Part shown: positions 1 to 6,149 of the stretch, piece by piece
How the letters are laid out: each line of letters opens with the position of its first letter
Position numbering within the stretch: the stretch's first letter is position 1
Assembly: GCA_003538615.1 (NCBI GenBank)
Contig: DPRT01000103.1
Span: 21,537 to 27,896, forward strand
DNA: 6,360 nucleotides
Direction: 5' to 3'
DNA from: Holophagaceae bacterium
GTDB taxonomy: Bacteria; Acidobacteriota; Holophagae; Holophagales; Holophagaceae
Program-made: the position numbers and the translations under genes
Notes under the pieces: generated by a model
Told to the model about the DNA's origin: nothing
Seen by the model: only the letters and a program-made list of their open reading frames with translations
The model's database searches: none

Positions 1-98
1 GCGATCCAGAGCGGGGTGTCGCGGTGCTGCTTCAGGTGCCCGTACCAGGCGAAGGTCATAAACACATTGCTGAGGACGAGCAGAATGACGGTGCGCAT
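1..98 (-). CDS. DUF486 / DMT-family membrane protein (5' part only)
   Basis: The first 32 codons of a gene that runs off the window at position 1. The peptide begins MRTVILLVLSNVFMTFAWYG and continues HLKQHRDTPLWI, which matches the start of the DUF486 (PF04342) family of small four-helix membrane proteins related to drug/metabolite transporters. Residues 3-19 form the first membrane helix. The molecular function of the family is not established. The ATG lies 3 bp after the rny stop, with only a weak GGTAGG ribosome binding site overlapping the end of rny, which suggests co-transcription and coupled translation. The frame, with its start and family match, is clear even though the gene is truncated by the window. 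Confidence 0.85.
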   Translation of the reverse strand, partial: MRTVILLVLSNVFMTFAWYGHLKQHRDTPLWI

Positions 99-101
99 GG
101 C

Positions 102-1742
102 CTACCGGGCGATTTCGACGGCCCTCAGCTCCCGCATGACCGTGACCTTGATCTGGCCGGGGTACTGCATCTCGGATTCGATGCGACGGGAGACATCCTT
201 GGCGATCCAGTAGGCCTGGTCGTCGTTCACGGAGCCGGCGTCCACGAGGATGCGGATCTCACGGCCGGCCTGCATGGCGTAGCTCTTCTGCACGCCCTTG
301 TAGCTGCCGGCGATCTCCTCCAGCTTCTCCAGGCGCTTGACGTAGGTCTCCAGCATCTCGCGGCGGGCGCCGGGGCGCGCCGCGCTGAGGGCGTCGGCGG
401 CCGTGATGAGCATGGCCTCCACGGTCCGGGGCTCGAAATCCCCGTGGTGGCAGCTCATGGCATGGATGACCTCTTCCTTCTCCCCGTAGCGCTGCATCAG
501 CTGCATGCCGATCTCGATGTGCGTGCCCTCCACCTCGCGGTCGATGGCCTTGCCGATGTCATGGAAGAGCCCCGCGCGGCGGCAGAGCCGGGCATCCGCG
601 CCCATCTCGCCCGCCATGTACTCGGCGATGCGGGCCACCTCCTTGGTGTGCTCCAGCACGTTCTGGCCGTACGAGGTGCGGTAGTTCAGGCGGCCCACCA
701 GCTTGTGCAGCTTGGGATGGACATCCGGGAAGCCCAGCTCGATGCAGGCGGCCTCGCCGATCTCCTTGAGGTGCTGGTCCATGTCCACCTTGACCTTCTC
801 CACCACCTCCTCGATGCGGGCGGGGTGGATGCGGCCATCGGCCAGGAGCTTGAGGATGGCCTGCCGCGCGACTTCACGGCGGATGGGATCGAAGCTGGAG
901 ACCACGATGCTCTCCGGCGTGTCGTCCACGATGAGGTCGCAGCCCGTGGCCTTCTCCAGGGCCCGGATGTTGCGGCCCTCGCGGCCGATGATGCGGCCCT
1001 TGAGGTCATCGCTGGGCAGCTGGACCGAACTGACGGCCTGCTCGGTCACCACGTCCGAGGCCACCCGCTGGATGGCGGCGCCGATGGTCCAGCGGGCCTT
1101 CTTCGCGGCCTCCTCCTGGGCCTCCTCGTCGATGCGGCGCACCAGCTTGGCGGCGTCCATCTTGGCGGAATATTCGAGCTGCCCGATCAGCTCCTTCTTG
1201 GCGTCCTCCCGGGTGAGGCCCGCCACCTCCTCGAGCCGCCTGGCCTGGGCCTCCACCAGCTGCTTCGCCTCGGCCTGCTGGGCCTCGAGCTTCTCCAGCT
1301 CGGCCTTGCGCTTCTCGGTCAGCGCCTCGACGTCCCGGGTCTTCTGCTCCACCTGCTGGAGCTTCTTGTCCAGGCCCTCCTCCTTGGACTGGAGGCCCGT
1401 CTCCTTGGACAGCAGCCGCTGCTCCTGCTTCTCCAGGTTGGCCTGCCGTTCGGCCAGCAGCTTCTCGGCTTCCTGGCGGGCCTGGAGGGCCTGCTCTTTC
1501 ACCTTGAGTTCGGATTCCTTGCGGAGGGCCTCGGCCTCCTGCTCCCCGCGCTCCCGCAGCCGCTGGGCCTCGCGCTTGGCCTCATCCAGCAGCTTCTCCC
1601 GCTGGACCTTGGTGTCCGCCTCGGCCTTGGCCTGGGCCTGGGAACTCTCCAGGGTGGCCTTCTGGGCCTTCATGGCCATCAATAGCGCCACGCCGCCGGC
1701 GGCGATGGCGAGACACAGGAAAATCCAATCGATCAAGGTCAT
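102..1742 (-). CDS. rny: Ribonuclease Y
   Basis: Encodes a 546-residue membrane-anchored endoribonuclease that initiates mRNA decay. The ATG at 1742 is chosen over an in-frame TTG two codons earlier because of the Shine-Dalgarno spacing. Domains in order: one N-terminal membrane segment (about residues 4-23), a long charged coiled coil (about 30-200), a KH RNA-binding domain with GRIIGREGRNIRALE (249-263), and an HD phosphohydrolase domain with LEHTKEV (H365), LFHDIGK (H394, D395), GTHIEIG (about 406-412) and a later conserved Asp in TAADALSAARPG (about 447-458). The usual RNase Y length is about 510-520, the excess here lying in the coiled coil. All HD metal-binding residues I can identify are intact. 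It follows the 6S RNA and ends 3 bp before the DUF486 gene. Confidence 0.96.
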   Translation of the reverse strand: MTLIDWIFLCLAIAAGGVALLMAMKAQKATLESSQAQAKAEADTKVQREKLLDEAKREAQRLRERGEQEAEALRKESELKVKEQALQARQEAEKLLAERQANLEKQEQRLLSKETGLQSKEEGLDKKLQQVEQKTRDVEALTEKRKAELEKLEAQQAEAKQLVEAQARRLEEVAGLTREDAKKELIGQLEYSAKMDAAKLVRRIDEEAQEEAAKKARWTIGAAIQRVASDVVTEQAVSSVQLPSDDLKGRIIGREGRNIRALEKATGCDLIVDDTPESIVVSSFDPIRREVARQAILKLLADGRIHPARIEEVVEKVKVDMDQHLKEIGEAACIELGFPDVHPKLHKLVGRLNYRTSYGQNVLEHTKEVARIAEYMAGEMGADARLCRRAGLFHDIGKAIDREVEGTHIEIGMQLMQRYGEKEEVIHAMSCHHGDFEPRTVEAMLITAADALSAARPGARREMLETYVKRLEKLEEIAGSYKGVQKSYAMQAGREIRILVDAGSVNDDQAYWIAKDVSRRIESEMQYPGQIKVTVMRELRAVEIAR

Positions 1743-1748
1743 CAGCAA

Positions 1749-1753
1749 CTCCT
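1749..1753 (-). promoter_or_regulatory. Ribosome binding site of rny
   Basis: AGGAG on the minus strand lies 6 nt before the ATG at 1742. It touches the in-frame TTG at 1748, which is therefore too close to serve as the start. This settles the rny start at the ATG. Confidence 0.8.
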
Positions 1754-1792
1754 GGGAAAAGATCCAGAAGCCACCAGCACCCGCAATGAAGA

Positions 1793-1958
1793 TCCCCGCT
1801 CAGTCGTGGAGGCTTGCCGAGTTCCCTAGTTTAATAGGGGGGAAACCAGAATCCCTGGCTAAGGCGCGCCGACGCGCGGAACGCACAGGTCAGGGGGAAG
1901 GTCTCCCGTGTCGACTTACGGAACAAGCGCTTGGCCATAGTCACGGGCCTCGCAGGGA
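1793..1958 (-). ncRNA. ssrS: Probable 6S RNA
   Basis: 6S RNA sequesters the housekeeping RNA polymerase by imitating an open promoter. This gap between zapA and rny has no gene but folds by hand into the expected long rod. The closing stem pairs GAGG (1951-1948) with CCTC (1812-1809), CTTG (1927-1924) with CAAG (1816-1813) and TTCC (1923-1920) with GGAA (1825-1822). An open bubble follows (about 1919-1908 opposite 1839-1826, the latter containing TTAAAC). The upper stem pairs GGGAGACC (1907-1900) with GGTTTCCC (1847-1840), eight pairs with one G-U, then CCCTG with CAGGG, and a tip hairpin GCGCG/CGCGC (1877-1864). The position next to zapA is the known 6S neighbourhood in many bacteria. The ends are approximate, set by a possible outer TCCC/GGGA pairing. 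A competing CCCGTG/CACGGG hairpin exists. No promoter was recognised. Confidence 0.72.
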
Positions 1959-1960
1959 AA

Positions 1961-2320
1961 TCAGTCTCCGTCCTCGTCGAGGAAGGGCACGGGGGCGGAA
2001 GGTTCGTCCGGAACATCGTTCAGAAGCTTCGAAAGAGTCTGTTCCAGGTTCTGGGTGTGCTGGTTGGCTTCCTGCTCGAGGCGCGCCACACGGTGCGCCA
2101 GGTTCAGGGCGCCCAGGAGGTACCAGGACGGGGTGTCCAGGCCCTTCGGAACGCCTCCCCATCTTACCTGGCATTGGGAGTCCATGTCGCGGAAGGTATC
2201 CTCCAGGATCCTCACCGCCGCGGCCAGGGTCTCGGGCCGGTCGGTCTGGACCTGGAGCTCCTGCCCCAGGATGGTCACCGTGGCGGCCCGGACACCCGGC
2301 AGGGGCGGCTGGGACTTCAT
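1961..2320 (-). CDS. zapA: Cell division protein ZapA
   Basis: Encodes a 119-residue protein resembling ZapA, which crosslinks FtsZ protofilaments at the division site in the cytoplasm. The N-terminal strand motif VTILGQELQVQTD (15-27) and following helix (about 29-49) form the ZapA head. WYLLGALNLAHRVARLEQEA (66-85) matches the family's ALNIxxEL region and leads into a C-terminal coiled coil to about residue 101. A short acidic and proline-rich tail (102-119, ending FLDEDGD) follows; it is not part of the standard domain. The length is near E. coli ZapA (109). The ATG lies inside the stop of the upstream coiled-coil gene (ATGA), so translation is probably coupled; no strong separate ribosome binding site is seen. 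Confidence 0.88.
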   Translation of the reverse strand: MKSQPPLPGVRAATVTILGQELQVQTDRPETLAAAVRILEDTFRDMDSQCQVRWGGVPKGLDTPSWYLLGALNLAHRVARLEQEANQHTQNLEQTLSKLLNDVPDEPSAPVPFLDEDGD

Positions 2321-2553
2321 CCCAGGGCCTCCAGGGCCCGCAGGATCGCCGCCACCTGCTCCTTCACGGCCTCGCGGTCCTTCTCCAGGGCCACCTTCTC
2401 GGCCAGGGCATCCTCCAGGCGGGTCCGGAGGGACTGCAGCTCCTGGCTGTCGGCGGACCCCGCCGCCTTCAAGGCATCCAGCTCTTCCTTCAGCTGGTTG
2501 CGCTGCTGGACGAGGGCCTGCATCTTTGCTTCGAGTTGTTTCAGAAGGTCCAT
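2317..2553 (-). CDS. Small coiled-coil protein, ZapB-like candidate
   Basis: Encodes a 78-residue protein that is almost entirely heptad-patterned: MDLLKQLEAKMQALVQQRNQ, then a short A/G/S break near 50-56 nt equivalents (residues 31-36, AAGSAD), then a second coiled-coil arm to the C-terminus (RLEDALAEKVALEKD and onward). It has no signal peptide or membrane segment. GAGG 5 nt before the ATG gives a clear ribosome binding site, 21 bp after the pheT stop. Its stop overlaps the zapA start by ATGA, so the two are translationally coupled. ZapB of E. coli is a similarly small, all-coiled-coil protein that binds ZapA at the Z-ring, and the coupling makes a comparable partner role attractive. Sequence identity alone would not prove this, because short coiled coils look alike. 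Confidence 0.8.
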   Translation of the reverse strand: MDLLKQLEAKMQALVQQRNQLKEELDALKAAGSADSQELQSLRTRLEDALAEKVALEKDREAVKEQVAAILRALEALG

Positions 2554-2574
2554 GGAAGCCTCAAAGAACTCATC

Positions 2575-4497
2575 TTACGCCCGGAGCTTCGCCCCGAGCG
2601 ATTCGGCGGCGGCCAGCGCCGCGACCATCCAGCCGTCCACCTCGGCCCCCACGAGGGTGCGGTCCGCCTGGAAACGAAGGCGCATGAGCCAGGCCTGCCG
2701 GCCCGGCGGCAGGCTCTTGTGGCGGAAGACATCCACACAGCGCAGGTCCTGGAGCGCCTCGGCGGGGAGGGCCCCCCGCATGGCCGTCGTCAGGGCCTCA
2801 TGGGACTGCCCGAGGTCCACCAGCAGGGACAGGTCCCGCTCCACCGCCGGGAAGCGGCTGAAGGGGCGGAAGGCCGGAATGATCCGCGCCCCGGCCTCAG
2901 GCAGGTCGGCCACGGGCACTTCGAATCCGAAGAGGCCTTCCCCCAGCGGACGCACCTCCGGCAGCCGGGCCAGGCCCAGGTCCCGGGCCACACCGGCCAG
3001 ATCGGCCTCCTGCACGGGCCGGGCCGGGCTCAGGTAGTCCTCGCCGCCCAGGGTGCCGCCCCAGGCCAGGCCCAGGGTGAATCGTTCTGTCGGTCCCTTG
3101 GGGCCACTGACGTGGGCAGGAGCCACTTCGAAGAGACGGACCTCCCGGGCGCCCTGGCGGAGGTTCTGTTCGGCGGTGGCCCGCAGGCTCGCCAGCAGGG
3201 TCCCCCGCATGACCGAGTACTCCTGTCCCAGGGGATTGGCCAGGGTCCGCCCCTCGACGGCATTTCCCGGCGCCGCGAAGGCGGCATCCGCCTCGGGGCT
3301 GATGAAGCCGTAGGTCACAGTCTGATGGAAGCCCAGGTGGGCCAGGCGGCGGGCCAGGGCTTGCCGCTGGAGGTACTCCGCGGCAAGTGGGACCGGCGGG
3401 CCTTCCAGGGGAGGCAGCACCGAAGGGATGTGCTCGTAGCCGCGCAGACGGAGGACCTCCTCCGCCAGATCCTCGGGGATGACCAGATCGTGGCGCCAGC
3501 TGGGCGGCTGGACGACCAGGGAACCCGACCGCTCGTCCACCGCGCATCCGAGGCGACGCAGGATCTCCGCCGCCTCGGGCAGGGGCAGGGGTTCTCCCGC
3601 CACGCGCGTGAGCAGGGAGGCCTCGAGGGCCACCGGGGCCCCGGCCGGGGGCAGGGCGCCGGCGGTCCAGGCGCCTTCCAGCGTGGCGCCCGCCCAAGCC
3701 TTCAGGCGGTCCACCAGGAGATCCCGGGCCACGGAGGCCATGGCGGGATCCGCGCCGCGGCCGAAGCGGTGGGAGGCGTCCGTGTGCAGGCTGTGCCGGC
3801 GGGCCGTGGCCTTCACGGCCTTGGGATCGAACCAGGCGCTCTCCAGCAGCACGCGGCGCGTGGCTTCCGTCACCTTGGTGGCCTCGCCGCCCATGACGCC
3901 CGCCAGGGCGATGGGGCCGGATTCGTCGGCGATGACCAGATCCTGCGCTGCCAGCGTGCGGGTCACGCCATCCAGCGTCACCAGGGTTTCCCCGACCCGC
4001 GCCCAGCGGACGGACACCGCGCCGCGGATGCGGTCGGCGTCGAAGGCGTGGGTGGGGTGGCCGCAGCGGTGCAGCAGCTCGTTGGAGGCGTCCACCGCGG
4101 GCAGGCCCTTGGGCGTGGCTTCCAGGGCCCGCAGGAATGCCTGGACTTCCGGCGGCGTGCCGCCCTTGCCCAGGCTCAGCAGGGCCGTGGCGTAAAGGGG
4201 GCAGGCCGGGCTTTCCAGGCGCACCTGGACTTGGGGCGCGCCTTCAGCCGAAGCGGGCGGCGCCAGCGGCGCCAGGGGCCGGTGCAGCCGGGCGGCCACC
4301 TCGCGGGCCATGCCGCGGTGGGACATGGCGTCGCCCCGGTTGGCGGTGATGTCCACGTCCAGCACGTCGCCGCCTTCACGCTGGGCGACGCCATCCACGG
4401 GGAATCCCACGGAGGCCAGCAGCTCGCAGAGCTGGCGGGTGTCCAGGGCCGCGGCGGCGGGAATTTCGGCGGCGAGGGCCTTGCGATCGATCCACAT
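2575..4497 (-). CDS. pheT: Phenylalanine--tRNA ligase beta subunit, short form
   Basis: Encodes the structural, editing and tRNA-binding subunit. I place the start at 4497 (MWIDRKAL), overlapping the pheS stop by one base, because family similarity begins there; the open frame continues upstream to 4623 only inside pheS. At 640 residues it is much shorter than the usual ~790-800. VDGV (34-37) runs almost directly into DITANRGD (49-56), so the OB-fold tRNA-binding insert (about 110 residues) is absent. The B3/B4 editing module (about 84-270) keeps residues matching E. coli His265 (H150), Gly318 (G203), Glu334 (E219) and Ala356 (A241). Then come B5 (about 284-358), the catalytic-like B6/B7 region (about 365-540) lacking the usual HPG...G..HP segment, and a C-terminal FDX-ACB domain (about 547-640). 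The conserved HRFERG motif reads HRFGRG here (residues 243-248). The frame is intact, so this is a compact enzyme rather than a pseudogene. Confidence 0.95.
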   Translation of the reverse strand: MWIDRKALAAEIPAAAALDTRQLCELLASVGFPVDGVAQREGGDVLDVDITANRGDAMSHRGMAREVAARLHRPLAPLAPPASAEGAPQVQVRLESPACPLYATALLSLGKGGTPPEVQAFLRALEATPKGLPAVDASNELLHRCGHPTHAFDADRIRGAVSVRWARVGETLVTLDGVTRTLAAQDLVIADESGPIALAGVMGGEATKVTEATRRVLLESAWFDPKAVKATARRHSLHTDASHRFGRGADPAMASVARDLLVDRLKAWAGATLEGAWTAGALPPAGAPVALEASLLTRVAGEPLPLPEAAEILRRLGCAVDERSGSLVVQPPSWRHDLVIPEDLAEEVLRLRGYEHIPSVLPPLEGPPVPLAAEYLQRQALARRLAHLGFHQTVTYGFISPEADAAFAAPGNAVEGRTLANPLGQEYSVMRGTLLASLRATAEQNLRQGAREVRLFEVAPAHVSGPKGPTERFTLGLAWGGTLGGEDYLSPARPVQEADLAGVARDLGLARLPEVRPLGEGLFGFEVPVADLPEAGARIIPAFRPFSRFPAVERDLSLLVDLGQSHEALTTAMRGALPAEALQDLRCVDVFRHKSLPPGRQAWLMRLRFQADRTLVGAEVDGWMVAALAAAESLGAKLRA

Positions 4498-5567
4498 CAG
4501 TCGAGCCCTCCCATGGCCCTGAGGAAGCGCTGGTCGTTCTCGAAGAACAGGCGCAGATCCGGTGTCTGGCTCAGCATCATGGCCATGCGCTCCACGCCCA
4601 TGCCGAAGGCCCAGCCCGACCATTCCGTGGGATCGATGCCCGCATAACGGAGCACATTGGGATGGATGAGGCCCGCGCCCAGGATCTCCACCCAGCCCGA
4701 CCCCTTGCAGACGCGGCAGCCCTGGGCGCCGCAGAGGGGGCAGCTCACGTCCACCTCACAGCCGGGCTCCACGAAGGGGAAGTAGGAAGGCCGCAGGCGG
4801 ATTTCCGTGTCGGGGCCGAAGAGCGCGCGCAGGGCGTATTCCAGCGTGCCCTTGAGGTGCTGCATGCCGATGCCACGGCCCACGAGCATGCCCTCCACCT
4901 GGTGGAACATGGGGCTGTGGGTGGGATCGATCTCGTCCTTCCGGTACACGCGGCCCGGCGCCAGGAAGCGGATGCCGCCGCGCGTCGCCAGCTCCGGCGC
5001 CACACGCAGGAGCGTGCGCACCTGCACGGGGCTGGTGTGCGTGCGGAGCAGCAGCTCCGGATGGGCGGCAAGGTAGAAGGTGTCCGACGAGGCCTTCGCC
5101 GGATGATCCTCGGGGATGTTCAGGCCGTCGAAGTTGTGGGCCTCGGTCTCGACCTCGGGCCCCTCTTCCACATGGAAGCCCAGGGGACGGAACACCTCCA
5201 CCAGGCGGTCCATGAGGCGGTTCAGCGGGTGCAGCGCGCCGCGGGCGGGCACCGGCGGGGGCAGTGTGGGATCCCAGCTGGACGCCAGCGCGTTCAGGCT
5301 CTTCTTCGCCACCTCCAGCTCCGTCTGCCGAAGCTTCAGGCCCTCTTCCCACTGCTGTTTCAGGCCGTTGATGGCGGCGCCCAGATCACGCTTCTGCTCC
5401 TTGGGCGCGGTCTTGAGCAGGTCCATGAGCCGCGCGGCGTGGCTGCCCTCGCGGCCCACGTAGACGCCCTTCAGGCGAAGCAGGGTGTCCAGGTCGCCGC
5501 AGGCGGCCAGGGCCTGGGGAAAGGCGCGGCCCGCCTCGGCAATCTCCGGCGGCAGCAGATGGTCCAT
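4497..5567 (-). CDS. pheS: Phenylalanine--tRNA ligase alpha subunit
   Basis: Encodes the 356-residue catalytic subunit of the cytoplasmic alpha2beta2 enzyme that charges tRNA-Phe. The N-terminal part (to about residue 95) forms the coiled-coil arm that contacts tRNA. The class II core follows: HPLNRLMD with GFHVEEGPEVE (113-140, motif 1), GRVYRKDEIDPTHSPMFHQVE (205-225, motif 2) and GMGVERMAM (322-330, motif 3). Four cysteines (276, 279, 284, 287) in a CX2C-X4-CX2C pattern suggest the zinc-knuckle insert seen in many PheS proteins. Ala320 corresponds to the E. coli Ala294 that sets amino-acid size specificity; the residue before it is Trp where Phe is usual. GAGGG 4 nt before the ATG supports the start. 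The TGA stop shares one base with the pheT ATG, giving translational coupling. Confidence 0.97.
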   Translation of the reverse strand: MDHLLPPEIAEAGRAFPQALAACGDLDTLLRLKGVYVGREGSHAARLMDLLKTAPKEQKRDLGAAINGLKQQWEEGLKLRQTELEVAKKSLNALASSWDPTLPPPVPARGALHPLNRLMDRLVEVFRPLGFHVEEGPEVETEAHNFDGLNIPEDHPAKASSDTFYLAAHPELLLRTHTSPVQVRTLLRVAPELATRGGIRFLAPGRVYRKDEIDPTHSPMFHQVEGMLVGRGIGMQHLKGTLEYALRALFGPDTEIRLRPSYFPFVEPGCEVDVSCPLCGAQGCRVCKGSGWVEILGAGLIHPNVLRYAGIDPTEWSGWAFGMGVERMAMMLSQTPDLRLFFENDQRFLRAMGGLD

Positions 5568-5584
5568 GGTGCCCTCAACACAAG

Positions 5585-5608
5585 GAAAGGCCGCTTGCGC
5601 GGCCTTTC
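5585..5608 (-). terminator. Hairpin between rplT and pheS, likely terminator or attenuator
   Basis: GAAAGGCCGC and GCGGCCTTTC form a 10-bp perfect stem around a 4-nt loop. In the minus-strand direction the 3' arm ends in CCTTTC and runs into CTTGTGTTG, a modest T-rich tail, which fits an intrinsic terminator in a GC-rich genome, though a weak one. It lies 27 nt after the rplT stop and 17 nt before the pheS ATG. It may end part of the ribosomal-protein transcripts or attenuate pheST. I see no room for a Phe-rich leader peptide in the 68-bp gap, so classical Phe-codon attenuation as in E. coli is not supported. Confidence 0.6.
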
Positions 5609-5635
5609 GGGTATCTGCGATGGGTTGCTTCGCGA

Positions 5636-5983
5636 TCAGCCCTTGGCCACGGCCACGAGCTTGGTAAACGCTTCGGGATTGCGCACGGCCAGATCCGCGA
5701 GGATCTTGCGATCCAGATCCACGGAAGCCTTCTTCAGGCCGCCCATGAACTTGGAGTAGCTGGTGCCGTTCTGCGTGCAGGCAGCGCTGATGCGCACCAC
5801 CCAGAGGCGGCGGAAATCGCGCTTCTTGACCTTGCGGTCGCGGTAGGCATAGCCGAGGGCCTTTTCGACGGCTTCCTTGGCGGAGCGGTACAGGCGGGAC
5901 TTGGCACCGTAGAAGCCCTTGGCGAACTTCATCATGCGCTTGCGGCGCTGGGCCCGTTTAAAACCGCGTTTGACGCGAGTCAT
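5636..5983 (-). CDS. rplT: 50S ribosomal protein L20
   Basis: Encodes a 115-residue basic protein that binds 23S rRNA early in large-subunit assembly. Family hallmarks are present throughout: MTRVKRG at the start, the [22 protein letters not shown] helix (about 22-43), [19 protein letters not shown] (47-65) and the C-terminal globular half with [15 protein letters not shown] (72-86). The length is typical (about 117). The ATG is preceded by AAGGA at good spacing, so this start is secure. In other bacteria the L20 C-terminal domain also represses translation of its own operon, which makes the structured spacer directly upstream interesting. It is followed after 68 bp by pheS, with a hairpin between them. 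Confidence 0.97.
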   Translation of the reverse strand: MTRVKRGFKRAQRRKRMMKFAKGFYGAKSRLYRSAKEAVEKALGYAYRDRKVKKRDFRRLWVVRISAACTQNGTSYSKFMGGLKKASVDLDRKILADLAVRNPEAFTKLVAVAKG

Positions 5984-6101
5984 GTCGTTTCCTTTCCTCG
6001 AGGCAGCTCAGTGAAGAGCGTTTGAAGGCCTCATCGGGGGTGACCTCAGCCACCGGGTTGAACCTTCGAGCTTAACGCCGAAGGCCTTGAGAGACAACCT
6101 G

Positions 6102-6122
6102 CGCGCAGGCGTAGCCTGCGCG
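6102..6122 (-). other. Perfect 9-bp hairpin in rpmI-rplT spacer
   Basis: CGCGCAGGC and GCCTGCGCG pair perfectly around a 3-nt loop, 4 bp downstream of the preceding hairpin in the minus-strand transcript. On the minus strand it is followed by CAGGTTGTCTCTC, which is pyrimidine-rich but not a true U-tract. The two hairpins probably stack or act together. The function is not known from the sequence. Confidence 0.55.
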
Positions 6123-6126
6123 GATA

Positions 6127-6149
6127 CGGGATTCCCGCAGGGAATCCCG
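6127..6149 (-). other. Perfect 10-bp hairpin just after rpmI
   Basis: CGGGATTCCC and GGGAATCCCG pair perfectly around a 3-nt loop, beginning 8 nt after the rpmI stop codon. No T-tract follows on either strand, so it does not look like a standard intrinsic terminator. It could stabilise or punctuate the rpmI mRNA, slow transcription, or form part of a larger leader for rplT. Confidence 0.6.

Noticed and set aside
24..1685. A 553-codon plus-strand open frame opposite rny, rich in Leu, Gly, Ala, His and Asp
   Set aside because: It is the codon-position mirror of the rny coiled-coil and KH/HD coding sequence, with no independent start signal or family match.
1743..1748. TTG start for rny two codons upstream of the ATG
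   Set aside because: The AGGAG ribosome binding site directly abuts the TTG, leaving no spacing; the ATG at 1742 has a normal 6-nt spacing.
1831..2016. A 61-codon minus-strand frame across the zapA end and 6S candidate
   Set aside because: It is out of frame with zapA, has no ribosome binding site or family match, and is better explained by the structured RNA.
4498..4623. Upstream extension of pheT to an ATG at 4623
   Set aside because: The added 42 residues lie wholly inside the pheS 3' end and look unlike PheT; the MWIDRKAL start with TGATG overlap fits the family.
703..4647. A 1314-codon open frame on the plus strand, antisense to rny, zapA and pheT
   Set aside because: It spans several real genes on the other strand and the 6S region, and its product is low-complexity (rich in R, S, G, A, P) with no domain I recognise. 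Such frames are common opposite GC-rich genes.
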